12,759 nucleotides of DNA from JAKFWI01 sp050246435 (GTDB lineage: Bacteria > Pseudomonadota > Alphaproteobacteria > Caulobacterales > Aquidulcibacteraceae), in contig JBFWWB010000085.1 of NCBI GenBank assembly GCA_050246435.1, positions 1 through 12,759 on the forward strand, in the 5' to 3' direction. A program made the translations under genes and the position numbers. Positions 1 through 5,904 of this stretch are shown in pieces (positions within the stretch are counted from its first letter, which is position 1; the number at the start of each line of letters is the position of its first letter). The notes under the pieces were generated by a model. The model worked only from the letters and a program-made list of their open reading frames with translations. It made no database searches and was not told the origin of the DNA.

Positions 1-365
1 TTCTGGTGGTGGAGGACGAGCAGGGCGTGCGGGAATTCCTCGTCGAAGCGCTGGATCAGCTTGGCTACAGCGTTATTGACGCCGCGAACGCCGCCGATGC
101 GCTGACGGTGCTGTCCGGCGGCGCGCAAGTGGATGCGTTACTGACCGATGTGGTGATGCCGGGCATGAACGGGCGCCAGCTGGCCGAACAGGCCGCGCGC
201 ACCCGGCCCGATCTGAAAGTGCTCTACATGACGGGCTACACCCGCAACGCCATCGTCCATAATGGCGTGCTGGATGCGGGCATGCGGTTGCTGACGAAGC
301 CGTTCACGCTGACGGAATTGAGCGAGGAATTGCGCCGCGCTTTGGACGAGGGAAAGCCGCGCTAG
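1..365 (+). CDS. Response-regulator receiver (REC) domain, C-terminal part of a protein cut by the left edge
   Basis: About 120 residues of a CheY-like receiver domain are visible, and the frame stays open to the window edge, so the N-terminus is missing. Counting from the GTG at position 6, acidic residues Glu3-Asp4 follow the LVV strand, the likely phosphoacceptor is Asp48 (in LLTDVVMPG), the conserved Thr is Thr76 (MTGY) and the conserved Lys is Lys98 (TKPF). The wording around MNGRQLA and TGYTRNAIVHNG resembles the C-terminal receiver of alphaproteobacterial hybrid PAS/histidine kinases, so I favour the tail of a hybrid kinase. A stand-alone regulator starting just outside the window cannot be excluded. 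It would receive phosphate from a histidine kinase domain in the cytoplasm. Its TAG stop overlaps the stop of the convergent lpxC gene. The receiver assignment is firm; the full-length identity is not. Confidence 0.88.
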   Translation, partial: LVVEDEQGVREFLVEALDQLGYSVIDAANAADALTVLSGGAQVDALLTDVVMPGMNGRQLAEQAARTRPDLKVLYMTGYTRNAIVHNGVLDAGMRLLTKPFTLTELSEELRRALDEGKPR

Positions 366-1258
366 CCGGCGGCTGCGCGCAGCTGCGCATCGCTCTCGGT
401 CTCGACCTCCCAGGCCCAGGCCTGCGGATCGGCGAGCAGCTTGCGCACCAGCGCGGCGTTCATCGCGTGGCCTGGCTGATCGGCTACGTAGCGCGCCAGT
501 ATCGGCGCGCCGGCGAGCGCCAGATCACCCACGGCGTCAAGCATCTTGTGGCGAACGAATTCATCCGTGAAGCGCGCGCCTTCGGGGTTCACGATGCGGC
601 CTTCCGAGACCACGAGCGTGTTGTCGAGCGAGGCGCCGCGCCCGCGGCCCGCAGCCCGCAGCCGGTCCACGTCCGAGAGGAAACCGAATGTGCGGGCGCC
701 GGCGATTTCGTGCAGAAACACCTCCGGCGTAAGCGGGAATACCCGGCGCTGCACCCCGATGACGGGATCGTCGAACCGGATGGTCACGTCGAACTCGATC
801 TCGCTTGCGGGCTCCAGAGCGGCGCGGCGCCCGCCTGCCTCTACCGATACAGTCTCGCGCACGCGGATGCGCCGGCGCGGCGCGGCCTGCTCCCGCACGC
901 CCGCCTGCAGCAGGATATCGACGAAAGGCGACGACGAGCCGTCGAGGATCGGCACTTCCGGCCCATCGACGACGACTTGGAGATTGTCGATCTCGAGGCC
1001 GGCGCAGGCCGCCAGCACATGCTCAACCGTGGCGATCTCGCAGCCGGAGGCGTTGCGCAGGGTGGTGCCGAGCTCGGTAGTGAAGATGTTGTCCGCGTGG
1101 GCCTGGATGCGGGCGCTGGCGCCCTCGAAGTCGCTGCGGACGAAGACGATCCCGGCATTGGCGGCGCCCGGCGCAAAGCGAACGCGGGCCGGCGCGCCTG
1201 AATGGACGCCGACGCCCTCGCATATCGCCGCCGTGGCGATGGTCTGCTGCCTACGCAC
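362..1258 (-). CDS. lpxC: UDP-3-O-acyl-N-acetylglucosamine deacetylase LpxC
   Basis: A 298-residue protein of normal family length. LpxC is the cytoplasmic zinc amidase that removes acetate from UDP-3-O-acyl-GlcNAc, the committed step of lipid A synthesis. The zinc ligands are all visible: His80 in TVEHVLA, His237 and Asp241 in RHKMLDAVGDL. The catalytic His264 is in GHAMN, the catalytic Glu79 precedes His80, and the RTFGF substrate-loop motif is at about 189-193. The start is GTG at 1256-1258, preceded by a G-rich GAGGGGG stretch about 6 nt upstream, and the MRRQQTIATAAICEGVGVHSG opening matches the usual family N-terminus. The gene is transcribed alone in this window: upstream is a divergent ABC transporter and downstream a convergent receiver gene. 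In many alphaproteobacteria it instead lies near ftsZ. Function is confident from motifs. Confidence 0.97.
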   Translation of the reverse strand: MRRQQTIATAAICEGVGVHSGAPARVRFAPGAANAGIVFVRSDFEGASARIQAHADNIFTTELGTTLRNASGCEIATVEHVLAACAGLEIDNLQVVVDGPEVPILDGSSSPFVDILLQAGVREQAAPRRRIRVRETVSVEAGGRRAALEPASEIEFDVTIRFDDPVIGVQRRVFPLTPEVFLHEIAGARTFGFLSDVDRLRAAGRGRGASLDNTLVVSEGRIVNPEGARFTDEFVRHKMLDAVGDLALAGAPILARYVADQPGHAMNAALVRKLLADPQAWAWEVETESDAQLRAAAG

Positions 1259-1346
1259 GCTAACCCCCTCGGGCCCCGCCGCGCCCCCCAGCGCTGCGCC
1301 GCACCATGGCGCGAGCTATCCACAAGACCAACGCACGTTCTGTTGC

Positions 1347-1352
1347 ATTATA
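1347..1352 (-). promoter_or_regulatory. Candidate -10 element of the lpxC promoter
   Basis: The minus strand reads TATAAT, a perfect sigma-70-type -10 hexamer, in an AT-rich island about 90 bases upstream of the lpxC GTG. No convincing -35 hexamer lies at 16-18 bp spacing (CTCATG at 17 bp), so the call rests on the -10 alone. Transcription would begin near 1340 and leave a leader of about 80 nt. Confidence 0.35.
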
Positions 1353-1397
1353 TGACAAACTTACGGCCACATGAGTCGCAAGTATCTGACATTATTA

Positions 1398-1409
1398 TGT
1401 AAAATTACA
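1398..1409. promoter_or_regulatory. Dyad TGTAA-AA-TTACA, candidate operator
   Basis: A perfect inverted repeat with 5-bp arms and a 2-bp centre, inside the AT-rich part of the divergent region. It lies 180 bp before the chosen yadG start and about 140 bp from the lpxC start. Its size and symmetry fit a dimeric repressor site, but I do not recognise the regulator. Confidence 0.3.
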
Positions 1410-1433
1410 CGATCCTCTGAAGCAGCCGGCATG

Positions 1434-1456
1434 GGGCGCCACATTCCGCGGCGCCC
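1434..1456. repeat. Hairpin GGGCGCC-N9-GGCGCCC in the yadG leader
   Basis: Perfect 7-bp, all-GC arms separated by nine bases. It is not followed by a T-tract, so it is not a standard intrinsic terminator. If the transcript starts in the AT-rich island, this would be a stable RNA hairpin in the 5' leader of the transporter mRNA. A role is only inferred. Confidence 0.3.
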
Positions 1457-1579
1457 TTCCGCTTGCGCGGCGTCGCGCGCCTTCGCGCCTGCCGCATTGC
1501 AATCAGCCGCGAACCTCGCCAATTCCCCGCGGGCTGGCGCCGATGCGCAGAGCCAGGACCCAGGAAGGGCGCAGCCTAC

Positions 1580-2506
1580 GTGTCGGCCATCATCACCATC
1601 GCCAATGTCAGCAAGACCTATCCCACCGGTCTGCGCGCGCTGAACAAGGTCAATCTGGACATCCGCCGCGGCGAGATATTCGCGCTGCTCGGGCCGAACG
1701 GCGCCGGCAAGACGACACTGATCGGCGCGGTGTGCGGCCTCGTCAAACTGAGCGAAGGCGCGATCACCGCCGCCGGCCACGACATCGAACGCGATTGGCG
1801 CGCCGCGCGCGCCAAGATTGGCCTGGTGCCGCAGGAATTGCTGACAGACGCGTTCGAGCGCGTGATCGACACCGTGGAATTCTCCCGCGGCCTGTTCGGG
1901 CTGCCGGCAAACCGCGCGCACGTCGAGAAAGTGCTGCGCGATTTGTCGCTCTGGGAGAAGCGCGACGAGAAGATCATGGCGCTTTCCGGCGGCATGAAAC
2001 GGCGCGTGATGATCGCCAAGGCGCTATCCCACGAGCCGAACATCCTGTTCCTGGACGAGCCGACCGCCGGCGTCGATGTCGAGTTGCGGCGCGACATGTG
2101 GGAAATGGTGCGCGCGCTGCGGGCGGCGGGCGTCACCATCATCCTCACCACTCATTATATCGAAGAAGCCGAGGAGATGGCCGATCGCGTCGGCGTGATC
2201 AACAAGGGCGAGATCATCCTGGTGGAGGAAAAGGCGGCGCTCATGCGCAAGCTGGGCAAGAAAAGGCTGACGTTGGAACTGCGCCAGCCCTTGGCGCGCC
2301 TGCCGGACGGCCTCGACGGCTTCACGTTGGAACTGACCGAAGAAGGCCGCCACATCGTTTATTCGTTCGACGCGCAAGCCGATGAAACCGGCATTGCGGC
2401 CTTGATGCGCCGGCTTCACGAATTGGGCGTCGACTTCAAGGATCTCCATACCGAGCAATCCTCGCTGGAGGATATCTTCGTCAATCTCGTGCGGGGCCGC
2501 GCATGA
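1580..2506 (+). CDS. ABC transporter ATP-binding protein, YadG family
   Basis: A 308-residue ATPase of an ABC-2-type exporter, very similar in layout and length to E. coli YadG as I recall it. Walker A GPNGAGKT is at 38-45, Q-loop Gln85 in VPQE, signature LSGGM at 135-139, Walker B ILFLDE at 155-160, D-loop GVD at 164-166 and H-loop His192 in TTHY. A C-terminal extension of about 90 residues follows, ending in the SSLEDIFVNLV motif usual for this subfamily. I start at the GTG at 1580 (VSAIITIANVSKTYP), which gives the usual N-terminus. The frame is open back to a TTG at 1463, but that extension is arginine-rich and unconserved in character. The ribosome site is modest (AGGAAGG about 11 nt upstream). 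Its TGA overlaps the ATG of the permease gene (ATGA), so the two are translationally coupled. The transported substrate is not evident. Confidence 0.92.
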   Translation: MSAIITIANVSKTYPTGLRALNKVNLDIRRGEIFALLGPNGAGKTTLIGAVCGLVKLSEGAITAAGHDIERDWRAARAKIGLVPQELLTDAFERVIDTVEFSRGLFGLPANRAHVEKVLRDLSLWEKRDEKIMALSGGMKRRVMIAKALSHEPNILFLDEPTAGVDVELRRDMWEMVRALRAAGVTIILTTHYIEEAEEMADRVGVINKGEIILVEEKAALMRKLGKKRLTLELRQPLARLPDGLDGFTLELTEEGRHIVYSFDAQADETGIAALMRRLHELGVDFKDLHTEQSSLEDIFVNLVRGRA

Positions 2507-3273
2507 ACATCCATGGCATCGCCGCGATCTACCGCTTCGAAATGGCGCGCTGGATGCGCACGCTGGGGCAGAGCCTCGTTTCGCCGGTGCTGTCGACGTC
2601 GCTTTATTTCGTGGTATTCGGCTCGGCCATCGGCTCGCGCATGGGCGGCATCGAACGCGAGGTCGGCGTCACCTATGGCGCCTTCATCGTGCCGGGCCTC
2701 ATCATGCTGTCGATCCTCACCGAGAGCATATCCAACGCCTCTTTCGGCATCTATTTCCCGAAATTCAGCGGCACGATCTACGAAATCCTCTCGGCGCCGC
2801 TCTCAGCTTTTGAAACGCTGGCGGGCTATGTCGGCGCGGCGGCGACGAAGTCCATTATCATCGGCCTGGTGATCGCGGCGACCGCGCGGCTGTTCGTGCC
2901 CTACGAGGTCGCGCATCCGCTGCTGGCGCTCGCCCTTCTCGCGCTCATTTCGGTGAGCTTTTGCTTATTCGGCTTCATCTTAGGCGTGTGGGCCGATGGG
3001 TTTGAGAAATTGCAAGTTGTGCCAATGCTGGTGATCACGCCGCTGACCTTTCTAGGCGGCACCTTTTACTCGCTGAAGATGCTGCCGGAATTCTGGCAGC
3101 ACGTGACCCTGTTCAATCCGATCGTCTATCTCGTCAGCGCATTCCGCTGGGCCTTCTATGGCGTAACGGACGTGCGCATCGAGATCAGCGTGCTGATGAT
3201 CGCCGCCTTCTTCGCGGCCTGCCTGCTCATCGCCTGGCGTCTGTTCACCACCGGCTATCACATGAAGGCCTGA
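2503..3273 (+). CDS. ABC-2 type transporter permease, YadH family
   Basis: A 256-residue integral membrane protein, the partner of the ATPase immediately upstream, with which it overlaps by 4 bp. It has about six hydrophobic segments: near 23-40, 60-80, 105-130, 140-165, 175-190 and 228-248. Family wording is clear: FIVPGLIMLSILTES, the ITPLTFLGGTFYSLKMLPEFW segment at about 178-198, and FNPIVYLVSAFRWAFYG. The length equals that of E. coli YadH as I recall it. Two ATPase and two permease subunits would form an inner-membrane exporter. Family members handle drugs, polysaccharides or lipids, and nothing here fixes the substrate. The neighbouring lpxC is divergent, so a lipid A link is suggested only by position. 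The call as the membrane half of the exporter is firm. Confidence 0.92.
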   Translation: MNIHGIAAIYRFEMARWMRTLGQSLVSPVLSTSLYFVVFGSAIGSRMGGIEREVGVTYGAFIVPGLIMLSILTESISNASFGIYFPKFSGTIYEILSAPLSAFETLAGYVGAAATKSIIIGLVIAATARLFVPYEVAHPLLALALLALISVSFCLFGFILGVWADGFEKLQVVPMLVITPLTFLGGTFYSLKMLPEFWQHVTLFNPIVYLVSAFRWAFYGVTDVRIEISVLMIAAFFAACLLIAWRLFTTGYHMKA

Positions 3274-3327
3274 CGTTCGCGCGGAACCCGCCTCGCCGTC
3301 CGCCCGTTGCCGCAGGAAGAACGATGC

Positions 3328-3332
3328 GGAGG
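3328..3332 (+). promoter_or_regulatory. Ribosome binding site deciding the 66-aa ORF start
   Basis: GGAGG lies 7 nt before the ATG at 3340. This is the main evidence that the small ORF is translated and that this frame, not the overlapping one starting at 3324, is the real one. Confidence 0.6.
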
Positions 3333-3339
3333 CTGAGCC

Positions 3340-3540
3340 ATGGCGCGCCAGAACGAAGACGAGAAGCGCAAGCCCGATCCCGCAAGCCGCAGCGATCTGG
3401 ACGAAAGCGGCGGCAGGCGGGGCGCGTTCCAGCGCGCGACGCGCCCGGACGGCGGCGTCGAAAACAGCCGCGGCGTCCCCGGCGGCGGCAAGAAAATCGA
3501 AACGCCGCGCGGTGAACATCGCCGCAAAGCGCCGGAATGA
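3340..3540 (+). CDS. Small charged protein of unknown function, 66 aa
   Basis: I do not recognise this protein. It opens MARQNEDEKRKPDPASRSDL and is rich in Arg, Lys, Asp, Glu, Gly and Pro throughout, with no hydrophobic segment and no cysteine, so it is probably disordered and cytoplasmic. Support for a real gene: a GGAGG site with 7-nt spacing, an ATG start, predominantly G or C at third codon positions as in neighbouring genes, and an exact fit in the gap between the permease (ends 3273) and the convergent acyl-CoA synthetase (ends 3545). It is 66 bp downstream of the yadGH pair and could share that transcript. Overlapping frames of similar length on both strands have no comparable ribosome site. 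Confidence 0.6.
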   Translation: MARQNEDEKRKPDPASRSDLDESGGRRGAFQRATRPDGGVENSRGVPGGGKKIETPRGEHRRKAPE

Positions 3541-3544
3541 CGGA

Positions 3545-5161
3545 TTAGGCGCCGCTCAGCGCGTCGCGATATTTGTCACGCAGCACTTTCTTGTCGATCT
3601 TGCCGGTGGCGGTAAGCGGCACGGCGTCGAAATAGACGACGTCCGGCGTCCACCACTTGACGATCCGTGTGCTGAGGAATTCGAGCACCGCATCTTCCGT
3701 GACCTCCACGCCCTCATGGGTTTCGATCACCAGCACGGGGCGCTCCTCCCATTTCGGATGCGGCACACCGACGACGGCGGCGATGCGCACGCCGGGGCAG
3801 CCGGCGGCGATATTCTCCAGATCGATCGAGCTGATCCATTCCCCGCCAGACTTGATCACGTCCTTCTTACGGTCGGTGATGCGCATGAAGCCGTTTTCGT
3901 CAATGGTTGCGACGTCGCCTGTGTCGAACCAGCCATCGGCGTCGGCGGCGTCCGCCGCGGCCTTGAAATAACGCTGCACTACCCACGGCCCGCGAACCAT
4001 GAGCGCGCCGGAGCTTTCCCCGTCCCACGGCAGATCGCCGCCCTCCTCATCGACGATCTTCAGCTCGATGCCGAATTGAACCCGGCCCTGGCGCGTCCAG
4101 ATCGCCTCGTCCATCGCGTCTTCGCCGGCGGCGGCGAGCGCCGGCGTCGGTGTCGCGACGACGCCTAGCGGGCAGGTTTCCGTCATGCCCCAAAGCTGCA
4201 GCACGCGCACGCCATAGCGGCGCTTGAACGCCTCCGCCATCGAACGCGGCACAGCGGAGCCGCCGATCATCACGCGCTGCAGCGCGCCCGGCGTTTCGCC
4301 CGTCCGCGCCAGATGATCGAGGTACATGGTCCAGATCGTCGGCACGCCGCCGGTGAACGTCACGCCTTCGCCCGCAATCAATTCCTGCAGGCTGGCGCCA
4401 TCCATCTTCTCGCACGGCAGCACGAGCTTGCAGCCGTTGATCGGCGCGGCGAAAGGCAGACCCCACGCCGTCGCGTGATAGAGCGAAGAACACGGCATCA
4501 CCACGTCGAACGCGCTGAATCCGAAAGCGCCGGCAAGGCCAGAGGCCATCGCATGCAGCACCACCGCGCGATGCGAATAGAGCACGCCCTTGGGATCGCC
4601 CGTCGTGCCCGAGGTATAGCAAAGAAACGCGCCGGCGTTTTCATCGAACAGCGGCCAATCGAGTTCCTCCGCTTCGCCCGCGATCAGCGTTTCATAGGAT
4701 TGCGCGCCGTTTCCCGCGGCGTTGGCCTCGTCCGACAGCATCACATAAGCGCGCACGCCCGGTAGGCGCGAAGCTAGGCGCGCTACCAGCGGCGCGAACG
4801 TCTTATCGAAGAACAGCGTCTGACTTTCGGCATGATTGATCGTGAACACGATCTGATCGTCGGAGAGGCGCGGGTTCACCGTATGCAGCACCGCGCCGAT
4901 CCCCGGCGCCGCATAAAACAGTTCGAGGTGGCGGTGCGTGTTCCAGGCGAGGCTCGCCACCCGGTCGCCGCTTTTGACGCCAAGGCGCTGCAGCGCGTGG
5001 GCGCACTGGCTCGCCCGGCGCATCAGGCCCGCATAGTCGTAGCGCCAGATCGGCTCGTCCACGAGGCGCGAAACGATCTCGCGCCCGCCATGCGCGGCTG
5101 CGGCGAAGCGCAGGATGTCAATGATCCGCAGGCTGCGCGTCTGCATAAGACCGGGCGTCAC
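3545..5161 (-). CDS. AMP-forming acyl-CoA synthetase, AlkK-like
   Basis: A 538-residue member of the ANL superfamily, which activates a carboxylic acid to an acyl-adenylate and then to acyl-CoA in the cytoplasm. Visible motifs: phosphate loop YTSGTTGDPKG at 182-192, WGMTE at 324-328, GWFDTGD at 410-416, hinge region DRKKDVIKSGGEWIS at 430-444, and the C-terminal adenylation lysine Lys521 in TATGKIDK. Whole-protein wording (SLAWNTHRHLELFYA, HTVNPRL, NHAE) follows the medium-chain AlkK group more than the FadD group, so a medium- to long-chain fatty acid is the likely substrate. I choose the GTG at 5159-5161 because GGGGAGG sits 6 nt upstream. An ATG five codons later (5144-5146) is the alternative, and the upstream extension to 5209 has no such support. 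It stands alone, divergent from the M15 gene. Confidence 0.93.
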   Translation of the reverse strand: MTPGLMQTRSLRIIDILRFAAAAHGGREIVSRLVDEPIWRYDYAGLMRRASQCAHALQRLGVKSGDRVASLAWNTHRHLELFYAAPGIGAVLHTVNPRLSDDQIVFTINHAESQTLFFDKTFAPLVARLASRLPGVRAYVMLSDEANAAGNGAQSYETLIAGEAEELDWPLFDENAGAFLCYTSGTTGDPKGVLYSHRAVVLHAMASGLAGAFGFSAFDVVMPCSSLYHATAWGLPFAAPINGCKLVLPCEKMDGASLQELIAGEGVTFTGGVPTIWTMYLDHLARTGETPGALQRVMIGGSAVPRSMAEAFKRRYGVRVLQLWGMTETCPLGVVATPTPALAAAGEDAMDEAIWTRQGRVQFGIELKIVDEEGGDLPWDGESSGALMVRGPWVVQRYFKAAADAADADGWFDTGDVATIDENGFMRITDRKKDVIKSGGEWISSIDLENIAAGCPGVRIAAVVGVPHPKWEERPVLVIETHEGVEVTEDAVLEFLSTRIVKWWTPDVVYFDAVPLTATGKIDKKVLRDKYRDALSGA

Positions 5162-5167
5162 GGCCTT

Positions 5168-5174
5168 CCTCCCC
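5168..5174 (-). promoter_or_regulatory. Ribosome binding site deciding the acyl-CoA synthetase start
   Basis: The minus strand reads GGGGAGG, ending 6 nt before the GTG at 5161. This spacing favours that GTG over the ATG five codons downstream and over any start further upstream, which would put the site inside the coding region. Confidence 0.65.
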
Positions 5175-5271
5175 TTATCGTTCGGCCGCGATGCTTGCCG
5201 CGCGCTCAACGCCCGTCAAGCGCCCCGCGCCGGTCTTGGAAATTTCGCATTCGCGGAAGAGCGTTCGCGCC

Positions 5272-5904
5272 ATGCATAGAGCGCCTCGGCGGATCGTTTG
5301 GCTTCTGGCGTACGTCCTGCTGGCGTTGGCGGCGAGCCCGGCGCATCCGCAGACGCCCGAGCGCTTTTCGCAGGCCGCGTTCGAGCGTTGGCTGGCTCAG
5401 GATGCAGACCGCGCGCCGGCCTTCGCCGCATTCGAGGCATTCCTCGCGGAGGAAGGCGTGGGCGGCGTCGCACCCACCTTCCAGCTCTGGCGCACCGCCA
5501 CCTCTTCCGCGGCCTGCCAGGCGGACGCCTTCGTCGCGCCGCCGCGGGAAGCGTGGCCGCATATCGTGGGCGCCCTCGCGTTCGTGCGCGATGCGGTGAT
5601 CCCCGCGATCGGCCCTGTGGAAGTCGTCTCGGGCTATCGCGACGACGCCCTCAACGCCTGCGCCGGCGGCGCGCGGCGCAGCGCACACCGCGCTTTCTAC
5701 GCGGCGGATCTGATCCCTGTGCAGACGATCGAGAAGGCGACTCTGGCACGCGCGCTGTGCGCAGCGCATGCGCGCCTCGGCGCAGCCGGCGGCATCGGCC
5801 TCGGCTTTTATTCCGGCATGCGCTTCCATGTCGATGCGAAGGGCTTGCGCACCTGGGGCGTGGATGGGCGAAGCGCAAGTTCGCCATGCCGCGCGCAGCG
5901 CTAG
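5272..5904 (+). CDS. Exported M15-type zinc peptidase (D-Ala-D-Ala carboxypeptidase/endopeptidase-like)
   Basis: A 210-residue protein with a Sec-type signal peptide: MHRAPRRIVW, then a hydrophobic stretch at 9-22, with cleavage likely around ASPAHPQ. The C-terminal half has the M15 layout: VVSGYRDDALN at 118-128, GGARRSAHRAFYAADL at 132-147 and GMRFHVD at 182-188. The three zinc ligands would be His139, Asp146 (the usual spacing of seven) and His186. It should act in the periplasm on peptide stems of peptidoglycan. The exact bond is not decidable from sequence alone. Four cysteines (82, 130, 163, 206) could form disulfides. The ATG at 5272 is chosen because the signal peptide begins there; GGAAGAG lies 11 nt upstream. 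The HxxxxxxD segment lacks the glycine common in the family (SxHxxGxAxD). Its stop overlaps that of the convergent TPR gene. Confidence 0.8.
   Translation: MHRAPRRIVWLLAYVLLALAASPAHPQTPERFSQAAFERWLAQDADRAPAFAAFEAFLAEEGVGGVAPTFQLWRTATSSAACQADAFVAPPREAWPHIVGALAFVRDAVIPAIGPVEVVSGYRDDALNACAGGARRSAHRAFYAADLIPVQTIEKATLARALCAAHARLGAAGGIGLGFYSGMRFHVDAKGLRTWGVDGRSASSPCRAQR

Larger units (their letters stand above)
1259..1579. other. Divergent intergenic region between lpxC and the yadG-like gene
   Basis: About 320 bases with no gene I accept. The stretch 1341-1412 is clearly AT-rich against the surrounding sequence and probably carries promoters for both flanking genes. It holds a perfect TATAAT on the minus strand, a 12-bp dyad at 1398-1409 and a GC hairpin at 1434-1456. 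From about 1460 to 1579 the DNA is GC-rich. It is open in the yadG frame, but that frame opens only from a TTG at 1463 and its translation there is arginine-rich and unlike any ABC ATPase N-terminus. I read this part as untranslated leader. Confidence 0.6.

Noticed and set aside
1463..1579. N-terminal extension of the ABC ATPase from a TTG at 1463
   Set aside because: The 39 extra residues are arginine-rich and unlike any ABC ATPase N-terminus, while the GTG at 1580 gives the normal family start and a length of 308.
1371..1643. 90-codon ORF starting ATG at 1371 in the lpxC-yadG gap
   Set aside because: It has no ribosome site, runs into the ABC ATPase in another frame, and turns into low-complexity Ala/Pro/Ser sequence. 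It does not look like a leader peptide.
5162..5209. Sixteen-residue upstream extension of the acyl-CoA synthetase
   Set aside because: The strong GGGGAGG ribosome site lies inside it, 6 nt before the GTG at 5161, so translation more likely begins there.
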